Part shown: positions 25,864 to 34,991 of the stretch, piece by piece | Layout of the letters: the number at the start of each line of letters is the position of its first letter | Position numbering within the stretch: position 1 is the first letter of the stretch | From: Planctomycetota bacterium | Lineage (GTDB): Bacteria > Planctomycetota > JAPUJT01 | DNA: 64,000 bases | Direction of reading: 5' to 3' | NCBI GenBank assembly: GCA_027296055.1 | Contig: JAPUJT010000185.1 | Coordinates: 42,992 to 106,991 of the forward strand | The notes under the pieces: model-generated | The model's input: only the letters and a program-made list of their open reading frames with translations | What the model was told of the DNA's origin: nothing | The model's database searches: none | Position numbers and translations under genes: made by a program

Positions 25864-26931
25864 CTAGTAATACCTGAACATTGACTTCCAGACATCGAAG
25901 AGCGGAAGGTATACGCTGATGATGAAGAAGAACACGAGGTTACCCAGGATCAGTATTCCCAGTGGGGAGAGCAGAACGTAGAGCACTTCGAACTCCATCT
26001 GGATCTCGGATGCGTAGAGTTTGGCAAAGTGATCGAATAGGTCGGGGAGCCCGTCCCGCGCCGCCCCCAGGGACGTGGCCCACGCCAGCGTGCGTGGAAA
26101 CCAGGATAGATAGAAGAGGGCGCTGGCGAGATCCTCTCCGTCCTCGATCCTCTTCCGTACCCTGTCCACGACTCCTCGGGCGTAGGCGTTGGGGATTGAT
26201 TTGCCGGCCAGCCTCAGGCCCTGGGGAAGCGGGGTACCCGCATCGAGCTGCAGGGCCATCGAGATGCAGAAGAGGCCGACATCCCTATGGCGCTGGATCC
26301 TTCCCCAGACTGGAATTGCATACCCGAGGCGGGTCCTGGAGACGAGGAGCCGAAACGCCCCCAGGGCAAGAGCAGCGACTGCCAGGCCGAAAATGAGGAA
26401 AATGGACGATGCCAGGAAATTGGTCACGATCCAGTCGGCAATTCTAGACACGACCGGAGCTTGCCTCGGGAACCGATGCCAAGGCCCAAATTGATTCATC
26501 AGCTTCTGAGAGTGGTGTATGAAGGGTGTCAGGATCACGAAGACTCCCGTACAGATGACGAGGCCCATGCCGACGTAGATCAGGATCCGCCTGGTCCCTC
26601 TCGCGATCCGGTCTCGAAGGGCATGGTAGGTTTCGACGTGGCGAAGGATGCGGGCGAGATCCCCGCCGCGAGTGCCCGCCTCGACGAGCGGGAGGTATTC
26701 GGCGGGGAAGACCTTGGCGTGGCGCCGCAAGGCCTCGGAGAAGGACATCCCTTCCTCGAGGTCCCCGGCGATCTTCTCGAGGGAGCTGCGGAAGGTGCGC
26801 GATCGGGCTTGCGGGGCGATAACGGCTACGGCTCGTTCGATCGGGATGCCCCGCTCGATGGCGGAGGCGAGGAGTCCATTGAAGCTGGCGAATTCGTGTG
26901 AGGATACCCGGGCGCGGCGAAAGATCGTCAG
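25864..26931 (-). CDS. GspF-like inner-membrane protein, first of a tandem set, probable CTG start
   Basis: 355 residues if translation starts at the CTG at 26931. The first ATG (26748) lies inside the first T2SF domain and would delete half of it. The upstream codons clearly encode the missing part (FASFNGLLASAIERGIPIER, then LEKIAGDLEEGMSFSEALRR). No ATG, GTG or TTG occurs in frame between the upstream TAG and 26748. AGAAGG lies five bases before the CTG, within a 7-G run, so a frameshift in that run is the alternative. The second T2SF domain is near residues 225-300 (CISMALQLDAGTPLPQGLRL). Membrane helices flank both domains. Confidence 0.72.
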   Translation of the reverse strand: MTIFRRARVSSHEFASFNGLLASAIERGIPIERAVAVIAPQARSRTFRSSLEKIAGDLEEGMSFSEALRRHAKVFPAEYLPLVEAGTRGGDLARILRHVETYHALRDRIARGTRRILIYVGMGLVICTGVFVILTPFIHHSQKLMNQFGPWHRFPRQAPVVSRIADWIVTNFLASSIFLIFGLAVAALALGAFRLLVSRTRLGYAIPVWGRIQRHRDVGLFCISMALQLDAGTPLPQGLRLAGKSIPNAYARGVVDRVRKRIEDGEDLASALFYLSWFPRTLAWATSLGAARDGLPDLFDHFAKLYASEIQMEFEVLYVLLSPLGILILGNLVFFFIISVYLPLFDVWKSMFRYY

Positions 26932-27011
26932 CCCCCCCTTCTGGCTCTCGTGCGATGGCTAGGGTACGGTCCGGTGGGGGGTTGGGCAAGGGGGACGAGG
27001 AATGTTGATCT

Positions 27012-27299
27012 CTATTTGCGGCCGACTTCACCCAGGCGAGTGATCGAGACGACGTCCGAGCGTGGGATCGTGATCCGTGCGTGCTTCTTCCAGACGCCGT
27101 AGAGCGCCGCTTGCTGGATGTAATCTTGCTTGGAGCGGCCTTCGTGCCCGTCCTCGTGGTCGTCCGCGTCGAGGAGGACGATCTGCTCGTCGTCCTCCTC
27201 ATGGCATCGGCCCACATAGATGCGAGGACCCTTGGTGTCGACGATCACGGTGATCCCGTGAAGCTCGCTCCGATCGTCGTGCGACATTCGTTTCGACAT
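27012..27299 (-). CDS. small uncharacterised protein
   Basis: 95 residues, acidic and His/Asp-rich in the centre (DEQIVLLDADDHEDGHEGRS). The N-terminus reads ITVIVDTKGPRIYVGRCHEE, suggesting a small beta-barrel. I do not recognise the family. The ATG lies two bases after the stop of the bacilliredoxin gene, so it is almost certainly co-translated with it. It has no signal peptide or membrane segment and should be cytoplasmic. It lies between a redox gene and the GspF set, and the tight spacing is the only hint of function. Confidence 0.65.
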   Translation of the reverse strand: MSKRMSHDDRSELHGITVIVDTKGPRIYVGRCHEEDDEQIVLLDADDHEDGHEGRSKQDYIQQAALYGVWKKHARITIPRSDVVSITRLGEVGRK

Positions 27300-27301
27300 T
27301 T

Positions 27302-27733
27302 CTACTTCGTCGCCTTCACGCAGTGCTCATCGAAGACGCTGACCAGGTCGAAAGCGACGCTGGGGGCATCCTGGCCCTCGATCCCGTGCCGGGGAACGAA
27401 GTGGACGAGCTTTCCATCCTTGAAGAGGGCGATCGCAGGGCTGCTGGGCGGGATATCTCCGAAGAAGGACCTTGCCTTCGCCGTAGCTTCGAGATCCTGC
27501 CCGGCGAAGACCGTGCCCACGCGGTCCGGCAAGTTATCGTGCTGAAGGGCAATTTTCAGGCCGGGCCGGGCGCTGCCCGCGGCACAGCCGCAAACCGAAT
27601 TGACCATCAGGAGCGCCGTGCCGGATTTTTCGGACAAGAACGCGTCGACCTCGTCCGCCGTCTGCAACTCCTTGACACCGATCGACGTGAGCTCCTCTCG
27701 CATCGGCTGAACCATGACTGGATCGTAAGGCAT
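27302..27733 (-). CDS. bacilliredoxin-family protein (BrxA/BrxB, YphP/YqiW)
   Basis: 143 residues. The BrxA/B family signature MVNSVCGCAAGSARP holds the redox motif Cys48-Gly-Cys50, and the protein has the thioredoxin-like fold and length of the family (about 145). PPSSPAIALFKDGKLVHFVP is the conserved second half. In Firmicutes these proteins remove bacillithiol from thiolated proteins; in other phyla the partner thiol is uncertain. It sits directly downstream of the suf genes (55 bases from sufT), which suggests a role in thiol or Fe-S homeostasis. A strong ribosome binding site (GGAGAT) precedes the ATG. Confidence 0.9.
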   Translation of the reverse strand: MPYDPVMVQPMREELTSIGVKELQTADEVDAFLSEKSGTALLMVNSVCGCAAGSARPGLKIALQHDNLPDRVGTVFAGQDLEATAKARSFFGDIPPSSPAIALFKDGKLVHFVPRHGIEGQDAPSVAFDLVSVFDEHCVKATK

Positions 27734-27787
27734 TTCGCGATCTCCTATCTTACCGCTCGGGGCGGCAATCTCTGCAATGAGAATTGA

Positions 27788-28147
27788 CTACGTCATTCCG
27801 AGCTGGAGCTTGGCCGCCTCGGACATCTTGTCCGGAGTCCACGTGGGCTCCCAGACAATCGTGACCTTGGCCGACTTTACTCCTGGGACGGCCTTCACCT
27901 TCATCTCGACCTCGATGGGCAGAGTCTCCGCGACCGGACACATCGGGGAGGTCAGAGTCATGTTGATCGCCACGTCCTTATCAGGACTCACCTCGATCCC
28001 GTAGATCAACCCGATCTCGTAGATGTTGACGGGGATCTCGGGATCGAAGACGGACCTGAGGGCCTCGACGACCTTCTCCTCGAGGACAAGTTCTGCGATT
28101 TCCTGCTTCGGCGGTCCTTCCTTTTTTTCGACGGGTGCATTCTCCAT
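27788..28147 (-). CDS. sufT: SufT/MIP18-type (DUF59) Fe-S assembly protein
   Basis: 119 residues. The DUF59 core is plain: VVEALRSVFDPEIPVNIYEI, GLIYGIEV, then MTLTSPMCPVAETLPIEVEM and VKSAKVTIVWEPTWTPDKMS. The Cys in SPMCP is the conserved, functionally important residue of SufT and PaaD-type proteins. The first 20 residues are a charged extension. These proteins help mature Fe-S proteins. Its place as last member of the sufB-C-D-S-U series, ten bases after sufU, supports the name. A ribosome binding site (GGGG) precedes the ATG. Confidence 0.9.
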   Translation of the reverse strand: MENAPVEKKEGPPKQEIAELVLEEKVVEALRSVFDPEIPVNIYEIGLIYGIEVSPDKDVAINMTLTSPMCPVAETLPIEVEMKVKAVPGVKSAKVTIVWEPTWTPDKMSEAAKLQLGMT

Positions 28148-28156
28148 GGGGTCCCC

Positions 28157-28609
28157 CTATTCCGTGGTAACGGCGTCTATGGCATTCGAGATGGCGGCCC
28201 GAAATGTGTGCCAGGCCAGCGTGGCGCACTTGACCCGGACGGGAAATTCTTTCACGCCGGCCAGCACCTCGAGCTTGCCTAGGTCCGGGCCGTTCGAGTT
28301 GCCGTCTCCCTTGCCGGTGACCACGGCGTGAAATCGATCGAAGAGGGCTTGCGTCTCGTTATCGGTCTTCCCCTTGCACGCCTCGGTGAGCAGGGAGGCC
28401 GAGGCGGTTGATATGGCGCACCCCGAGCCCTGGAAGGAGATGTTCGTCACCTTGTCGCCATCCATGTTCACAAAGATCGTGACCCGGTCTCCGCAAAGGG
28501 GGTTGTACCCGTCCGCCCGGTGGATGGCCCCCTTGATCTCCCGAAAATTCCGGGGTCTCCGGTAATGATCGAGAATCACTTCCTGGTAAAGATCTCTCAG
28601 GTCGGGCAT
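28157..28609 (-). CDS. sufU: SufU-type Fe-S scaffold / sulfur acceptor
   Basis: 150 residues; the ATG overlaps the sufS stop (TGATG). The zinc/sulfur-acceptor residues of the SufU group are present: Cys39 and Asp41 in NPLCGD, Cys64 in GSGCAIS and Cys128 in RVKCAT. The 18-20 residue insertion between the second and third Cys that separates SufU from IscU is also visible. SufU accepts persulfide sulfur from SufS and stimulates it. The gene order sufS-sufU agrees. Confidence 0.94.
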   Translation of the reverse strand: MPDLRDLYQEVILDHYRRPRNFREIKGAIHRADGYNPLCGDRVTIFVNMDGDKVTNISFQGSGCAISTASASLLTEACKGKTDNETQALFDRFHAVVTGKGDGNSNGPDLGKLEVLAGVKEFPVRVKCATLAWHTFRAAISNAIDAVTTE

Positions 28610-29880
28610 CAGCCAAACACCTTTGCGACCTTGTGGAGGCCTGCCACGAGAGCGTCCACTTCCTCGCGTGTGTTGTAGAAGGCGAAGGATGCGCGTGCCG
28701 TGGCGTCGACGCCGAAGCGCTGCATGAGCGGCTGCGTGCAATGGTGGCCCGCACGAATGGCGATCCCCTCGTGATCCAGGATCGTCCCGATGTCATGGGG
28801 GTGGACCCCTTCCATCAGCATCGAGAGCACGCTTCCCTTCTCCTTCGCCGTCCCGACCAGTCGCACGCCGGGAACGGCGCTCACCTCACGGGTCGCGTAG
28901 CGGAGCAGATCCTGCTCGTGAGCGACGACCGCGTCCGGATCCAGCCCGCGGAGGTAATCGACCGCCGCCCCCAGCCCGACGACCCCAGCGATGATCGGCG
29001 TCCCGGCCTCGAACCGATAGGGGAGTTCGTTGTAGAGGGTCTTCTCGAAGGTCACGGACTTGATCATGTCCCCCCCGGTCTGGTAGGGGGGCATCTCTTC
29101 CAGCAGGGAGAGCTTGCCGTACAGGATCCCGATCCCTGTCGGTCCGAACATCTTGTGCCCGGAGAAGGCGTAGAAGTCACAGTCGAGATCCTGAACATCG
29201 ACCCGGAAGTGAGGCAGCGCCTGGGCCCCGTCGAGGAGGACGGGGATCCCCTGCCGGTGGGCCAGCTCGACGATCTTCCTGGCAGGATTGATCGTCCCGA
29301 GAGAGTTCGAAACATGGACGACCGAGACCAGACGGGTCTTCGGACCCAGCATCTTCTCGTACTCCTCCAGGATCAGCTCTCCTTCGTCCGTGATCGGGAC
29401 GACGCGGAGGGTGGCCTTCTTCTCCTCGCAGAGAATCTGCCACGGGACGATGTTCGAGTGGTGCTCCATCGTCGTGATGATGACCTCGTCCCCTTCGGCG
29501 ACGTTCTTCCGACCGTAGGTCTGCGCCACGAGATTCGTCGCTTCCGTGGTCCCGCGTACGAAGATGATTTCCTTGCGATCGCGGGCGTTGATGTGCTCCC
29601 GGATCTTGTCGCGGGTCCCTTCGTAGGCCTTCGTCGCCTCCTCGCTGAGCTGGTGCACGCCGCGATGGACGTTGGCATTGAACGACGAGTAGTAATGGGA
29701 CATCGCGTCGATCACCGCCTGGGGCTTCTGGCTGGTCGCCGCATTGTCGAGGTAGACGAGCGGCTTCCCTCGGGCGGTCCGGCCCAGGATGGGGAAGTCC
29801 TCCCGGATCTTTTTCAGATCGAGAGACGGCCGGCCGGGCCTGGTGGCCCCCATCGATGTCGGCTGGCTGGCCGTCTTCAT
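28609..29880 (-). CDS. sufS: cysteine desulfurase SufS
   Basis: 423 residues; the ATG at 29880 overlaps the sufD stop (ATGA). The PLP Lys is in FSGHKMFGPTGIG, and the catalytic Cys lies in RAGHHCTQPLM with the short loop of type II desulfurases. TMEHHSNIVPW and DGAQALPH are conserved cofactor-binding motifs. It converts cysteine to alanine and passes the sulfane sulfur to SufU for cluster assembly on SufBCD. The first 20 residues are an extra, low-complexity extension; an internal ATG at residue 10 is a possible alternative start. Confidence 0.96.
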   Translation of the reverse strand: MKTASQPTSMGATRPGRPSLDLKKIREDFPILGRTARGKPLVYLDNAATSQKPQAVIDAMSHYYSSFNANVHRGVHQLSEEATKAYEGTRDKIREHINARDRKEIIFVRGTTEATNLVAQTYGRKNVAEGDEVIITTMEHHSNIVPWQILCEEKKATLRVVPITDEGELILEEYEKMLGPKTRLVSVVHVSNSLGTINPARKIVELAHRQGIPVLLDGAQALPHFRVDVQDLDCDFYAFSGHKMFGPTGIGILYGKLSLLEEMPPYQTGGDMIKSVTFEKTLYNELPYRFEAGTPIIAGVVGLGAAVDYLRGLDPDAVVAHEQDLLRYATREVSAVPGVRLVGTAKEKGSVLSMLMEGVHPHDIGTILDHEGIAIRAGHHCTQPLMQRFGVDATARASFAFYNTREEVDALVAGLHKVAKVFG

Positions 29881-31211
29881 GACGCGAGGCCTTTCCGGAA
29901 TCGAGTCATCAGATGCGCTTCGAGTCGCTCGCGGATGGCGTCGATCTGGATCCCATCCAGGACTTCGTTGGCGAAGGCATAAGTCAGGATATTCCGCGCC
30001 TCATCTTCTCCGATTCCCCTCGAGCGAAGATAGAAGATCGCTTCCTCCTGGATCTGGCCGATCGTGGCGCCGTGGGCGCACTTGACGTCATTCGCGTAGA
30101 TCTCGAGCTCGGGTTTCGTGTTGATCAGGCACTTCCCGGAGAGGAGGAGATTCTTGTTCGTCTGCCGGGCGTCGGTCTTCTGGGCATCCTTCCGCACGAG
30201 GACCCTTCCGTTGAATACCCCCCTCGCCTCATCCGTCAGGATTCCCTTGTACAGCTCTCGGCTCTGGCTGTGCGGCCGGGCATGATCGATCGACGTGTGG
30301 TTGTCGACGTGCTGGTTGCCCTGGGCCAGGTAGAGCCCACGGAAATTGCAATCGATCCCCTCGCCGTCCAGGACGCTTCCCAGGTCGTTGCGCACGATCG
30401 ATCCGCCCAGCGAGATCGAGTGGGAAGAAAAGACGCTATTGCGCGCCTGTGTCACGTGCGTCGCCGCGAGGTGGAAGGCATCCAGGCTCTCCTCCTGCAG
30501 CTTGTACCTGTCGACCACGGCGTTCTCCCCCACGACGATCTCCGTCACCGCGTTCGTGAAGTAGGCGCCATCTCGGACCCCGAGGTACCCCTCGACGATG
30601 CGCACCTGGCTGCCGCTCTCCGCCACCACGAGGAGTCTCGGGTAAGAGACCGTGGGCACCTCGTCCCCTGCCGTGATGAAGAGGAAGAAGATCGGGTTTT
30701 CGACCACCATTCCCTCGGGCACCCGGAGGAATGCTCCGTCCTCGAGGAAGGCGGTGTTGAGGGCGGCGAACGGCTGGCCGTTCTGTCCGGCATGTCGGGC
30801 GAGATGAGGCTCGACGAGTTCGGCGTGGTCCCGGATCGCTTCCGACAGGCTCAACACCTGGATCCCCTCCGGCAGGGACGACAGGGCCGACAGATCTGCA
30901 TCGACGCGTCCGTTGACCACGACGAGCCGGCACACATCTCCGACGCCCGATACGAAGCGGCTCAACTGCTCTGCTGTCACCCGGGCGGCGGGCTGCTCTC
31001 TCAGCGGTTCGAACGGGATGCGCGCGATCGGGGCGACGCTGGTGTGCCTCCACTCCTCATGGCGGATCGTAGGGAAGCCGAGATCGGAGAAGCGGGCGAT
31101 CGCCTCTTCCCGGAGCCCGCGCAGCCACCCGCCTCCGTCAGATTCGCGCCCGGTCTCGAGGCGTGAATAGGCGGAGAGGTAAGAATCCTTCTGGAGTGAA
31201 ATCTCGGACAT
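29877..31211 (-). CDS. sufD: Fe-S assembly protein SufD
   Basis: 444 residues from the ATG at 31211 (AGGA upstream); a TTG at 31232 overlapping the sufC stop is the alternative. The C-terminal beta-helix ends in the family pattern KCAHGATIGQIQEEAIFYLR, and NHTSIDHARPHSQSRELYKG is the conserved His-containing stretch. The N-terminus has the helical region and IRHEEWRHT. SufD pairs with SufB on the SufC ATPase dimer to build Fe-S clusters. The gene order sufB-C-D-S is standard. Confidence 0.95.
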   Translation of the reverse strand: MSEISLQKDSYLSAYSRLETGRESDGGGWLRGLREEAIARFSDLGFPTIRHEEWRHTSVAPIARIPFEPLREQPAARVTAEQLSRFVSGVGDVCRLVVVNGRVDADLSALSSLPEGIQVLSLSEAIRDHAELVEPHLARHAGQNGQPFAALNTAFLEDGAFLRVPEGMVVENPIFFLFITAGDEVPTVSYPRLLVVAESGSQVRIVEGYLGVRDGAYFTNAVTEIVVGENAVVDRYKLQEESLDAFHLAATHVTQARNSVFSSHSISLGGSIVRNDLGSVLDGEGIDCNFRGLYLAQGNQHVDNHTSIDHARPHSQSRELYKGILTDEARGVFNGRVLVRKDAQKTDARQTNKNLLLSGKCLINTKPELEIYANDVKCAHGATIGQIQEEAIFYLRSRGIGEDEARNILTYAFANEVLDGIQIDAIRERLEAHLMTRFRKGLAS

Positions 31212-31228
31212 CTCGGCGCTTCCTGTTT

Positions 31229-31999
31229 TCAAGTACGAATCGTCTCGGCGGAACCTGACTGCTGCTCGATCCAGCCGTATCCCTTCTCCTCGAGCTCCAG
31301 CGCCAGTTCCTTGCCTCCGGAGCGAACGATGCGGCCTTCGTGGAGGACGTGAACCGCGTCCGGGATGATGTAGTTCAGGAGCCTCTGGTAATGCGTGACG
31401 ATCACGATCGACCGATCCTTGCTTCGCATGGCGTTGACCCCACTCGCCACGATGCGGAGCGCGTCGATGTCGAGCCCGGAATCGGTCTCATCCAGGATGG
31501 CCAGCTTCGGCTCGAGGACGGCGAATTGAACGATCTCGTTGCGTTTCTTCTCCCCGCCGGAGAAGCCCTCGTTGACGGACCGGCTGAGCAGCGCCGGGTC
31601 CATCTCCAGGACCTTCATCCGATCCTTCAGAATGGCGAGGAAATCGATCGCGTCCAGCTCCTCCTCGCCCCGGTGCTTCCGAATGGCATTGAGGGCGGCT
31701 TTCAGGAAGTACGAATTGCTGACACCGGGGATCTCCACCGGGTACTGGAATGCCAGGAAGACTCCCTCGCGCGCCCGGTCCTCCGGCTGCATGGCGAGAA
31801 GATCCTTTCCATCGAAGAGGATCTCTCCCTGCGTCACTTGATACGACTCTCGCCCCGCGATCACATGGGCGAGCGTGCTCTTCCCCGAGCCGTTCGGACC
31901 CATGATCGCATGGACTTCTCCCGCCTGGACGCGGAGATCGATACCTCTCAGGATCTCGTGGTCATCTATCTTTGCGTGCAGATTCTTGATCTCTAGCAT
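31229..31999 (-). CDS. sufC: Fe-S assembly ATPase SufC
   Basis: 256 residues from the ATG at 31999, MLEIKNLHAKI; a longer frame upstream overlaps sufB and is discarded. Walker A MGPNGSGKSTLAHVIAG, the SufC-type signature GFSGGEKKRNEI and Walker B LAILDETDSGLD are all typical. It hydrolyses ATP to drive conformational change in SufB/SufD in the cytoplasm. GAGAGGCG serves as ribosome binding site. It lies 40 bases after sufB. Confidence 0.97.
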   Translation of the reverse strand: MLEIKNLHAKIDDHEILRGIDLRVQAGEVHAIMGPNGSGKSTLAHVIAGRESYQVTQGEILFDGKDLLAMQPEDRAREGVFLAFQYPVEIPGVSNSYFLKAALNAIRKHRGEEELDAIDFLAILKDRMKVLEMDPALLSRSVNEGFSGGEKKRNEIVQFAVLEPKLAILDETDSGLDIDALRIVASGVNAMRSKDRSIVIVTHYQRLLNYIIPDAVHVLHEGRIVRSGGKELALELEEKGYGWIEQQSGSAETIRT

Positions 32000-32039
32000 G
32001 TTCGCCTCTCGTCGCTGTCTACCTGGTTTGATTTCGGGG

Positions 32040-33500
<1,461 letters not shown>

Positions 33501-33510
33501 CTTGATCTCC

Positions 33511-33960
33511 CTAGGGGAACTGGACGGTCGCCGCTACGGCTGCCGTGGTGGGGCAAGGACGCGCCAGATTCGACAACGTGATCTTCTCCAAGGTGGAACG
33601 TACCGCCCGGTTGATCATGTTCCAGTGATCCTCGACCGGACAGACCTGCTCGAACTCGCAGTGGTTTGCCTCCGGGGTCGTACATGTGGTGAGTCCTACA
33701 GGACCCTCCAGGGCGTCGATCAGATCCGTGAGCGAGATCTCCTCGGGGGGCCGGGCGAGCCGGTATCCCCCGACCACCCCGCGCCGGGAGGTAAGGAGCC
33801 CCTTGCGAGCCAGGATCTTCAGGATCTTGCTCACCGTCGGCCTCGGCAGCCCCGCCTCGGCTGCGAGATCCGAGGCACTGTGGACTTCACGCTCCGGATG
33901 GCTCGCCACACGGGTGAGCAGGACGATTCCGTAATCCGTCATCCGGCTCAGGCGAATCAT
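33511..33960 (-). CDS. Rrf2/IscR-family transcriptional regulator of the suf operon
   Basis: 149 residues. A winged helix-turn-helix ([20 protein letters not shown]) with the conserved wing [12 protein letters not shown] is followed by Cys93, Cys101 and Cys107. This matches the three-Cys cluster-binding site of IscR-like regulators. The first gene of the series, it probably senses cluster status and autoregulates suf transcription. A palindrome at 34011-34025 just upstream is the best operator candidate. The Cys spacing is slightly wider (C-x7-C-x5-C) than the 6/6 spacing of E. coli IscR. Confidence 0.93.
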   Translation of the reverse strand: MIRLSRMTDYGIVLLTRVASHPEREVHSASDLAAEAGLPRPTVSKILKILARKGLLTSRRGVVGGYRLARPPEEISLTDLIDALEGPVGLTTCTTPEANHCEFEQVCPVEDHWNMINRAVRSTLEKITLSNLARPCPTTAAVAATVQFP

Positions 33961-34391
33961 ATCGTCACACTAGCCACTCTAGGAACTCCAGGCACTCCAG
34001 ATAGCATATGGGACCAATAAGGTCCTCTATCGCCTGCAGTATATCCACCGCCTCCAGGTTCCGCAAGCGTATTCCTCCCCACCCTTCCGCGCGCTAATCT
34101 GGCCATACAAGCTCTTTGACAATATAGTCTTACGGGAACCCTTCCCCCCTGTCCGTTGGCCCGATCGGGCCATGGAGCCGGGCGAGCTCTCCACTCGGGG
34201 CAGGGGATGGAGCCTAATCTCGGGCCTCCAGGCTCCCACCCCGTGTATCTACGCACCCGCCATGCCAGGCTATGAGGGGGGGGCAGGGACTTGACTGGAC
34301 ACCCCGCGGTTCGCGAGCGAATATGGAGGGTGCCGCACTTGTGGGAAGTGGCGGATCGGAATCCGTACCAGATGAAAGAGGAGGTCGGACG
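33961..34391. other. divergent intergenic region upstream of the suf operon
   Basis: This 431-base stretch separates the Rrf2 gene from the oppositely oriented small membrane protein gene at 34392, so it should carry both promoters. Besides the palindrome at 34011-34025, an AT-richer patch near 34110-34135 (TTTGACAATATAG on the plus strand) stands out in otherwise GC-rich sequence. I see no RNA gene or convincing small coding region in it. Confidence 0.5.
34011..34025. promoter_or_regulatory. candidate operator palindrome upstream of the Rrf2 gene
   Basis: GGACC-AATAA-GGTCC is a perfect 5-bp inverted repeat with a 5-base centre, 50 bases before the Rrf2 start codon. Rrf2-type regulators bind short palindromes of this size near their own promoters. 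The sequence does not match the E. coli IscR sites, so the link is by position only. Confidence 0.4.
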
Positions 34392-34697
34392 ATGTGGAAG
34401 TGGATCATCCCGGTTGTGGTGACCGTGGGTGTGGGCGCCGGAATCGTTTGGGGGATGGTGGGGAAGACGACCGGTGATTACATCGACCACACGGTCCAGG
34501 CCGCCGAGTTCGTGAGGCGGAGAACGGTGGTCCTTTCAGCTCAGAACAAGATCAAGTCCCACCTGATGAAGAACGGCTCGTACCCTGCCACCATCGATGA
34601 GGTGGAGGGCCTGCCCACGCTACCCGAGGGCTGGGTCTACTCCTATGATCCTTATGATGGGAAGGTCGAGGTCTTCCGCGACGAAGATTCGGAATAG
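34392..34697 (+). CDS. small single-pass membrane protein
   Basis: 101 residues; GAGGAGG before the ATG fixes the start. One N-terminal membrane helix (WIIPVVVTVGVGAGIVWGMV), then a helical stretch and a short GYP-like motif (MKNGSYPATIDEVEGLPTLP, EGWVYSYDPYDGKVEVF). The NGSYP...LP...W.YDP pattern is what is seen in the globular part of type II secretion pseudopilins and related proteins, where a long N-terminal helix precedes it. There is no clear prepilin cleavage site (GFT-E), so pseudopilin is a suggestion only. It is divergent from the suf operon. Confidence 0.7.
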   Translation: MWKWIIPVVVTVGVGAGIVWGMVGKTTGDYIDHTVQAAEFVRRRTVVLSAQNKIKSHLMKNGSYPATIDEVEGLPTLPEGWVYSYDPYDGKVEVFRDEDSE

Positions 34698-34701
34698 CCG
34701 A

Positions 34702-34980
34702 TCAGACGACATAGAAGACCGGCCGCAGGAGATCGTCCGGGGTCCGCATCGAGACGGGGGGGCTCAGGATCTCGGCTAGCATCACGGCTCTCTGCGCCGG
34801 CGACAGCCTCTCGAGCGCCCTGCCGAGCCGGCCGGGCGGGAGGGCGACCCGGATGCCGGCCATGATGGGAGAAGGTCCAGCGGCCATGCGGTCGTCGCGA
34901 TCGATGACGCGCAAGTCGCTGACGGCGGCCCCTTTCCACAGGGTCTCCCGGGCCTCTTTGGCACGTTCGGATGCTGTCAC
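34702..34980 (-). CDS. small uncharacterised protein downstream of floA
   Basis: 92 residues from a GTG at 34980, twelve bases after the floA stop, with a GGGGGCCAGGG site. Mostly helical, with a Pro-rich centre (SPIMAGIRVALPPGRLGRAL, then SPAQRAVMLAEILSPPVSM). I do not recognise the family. The composition and codon use match the neighbours, and the frame is consistent with a real gene in the floA/NfeD unit. There is no signal peptide or membrane helix. Confidence 0.55.
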   Translation of the reverse strand: MTASERAKEARETLWKGAAVSDLRVIDRDDRMAAGPSPIMAGIRVALPPGRLGRALERLSPAQRAVMLAEILSPPVSMRTPDDLLRPVFYVV

Positions 34981-34991
34981 GCCCTGGCCCC

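Noticed and set aside
28633..29982. 449-codon plus-strand frame opposite sufS
   Set aside because: sufS is intact on the minus strand with all catalytic motifs; the plus frame is a shadow.
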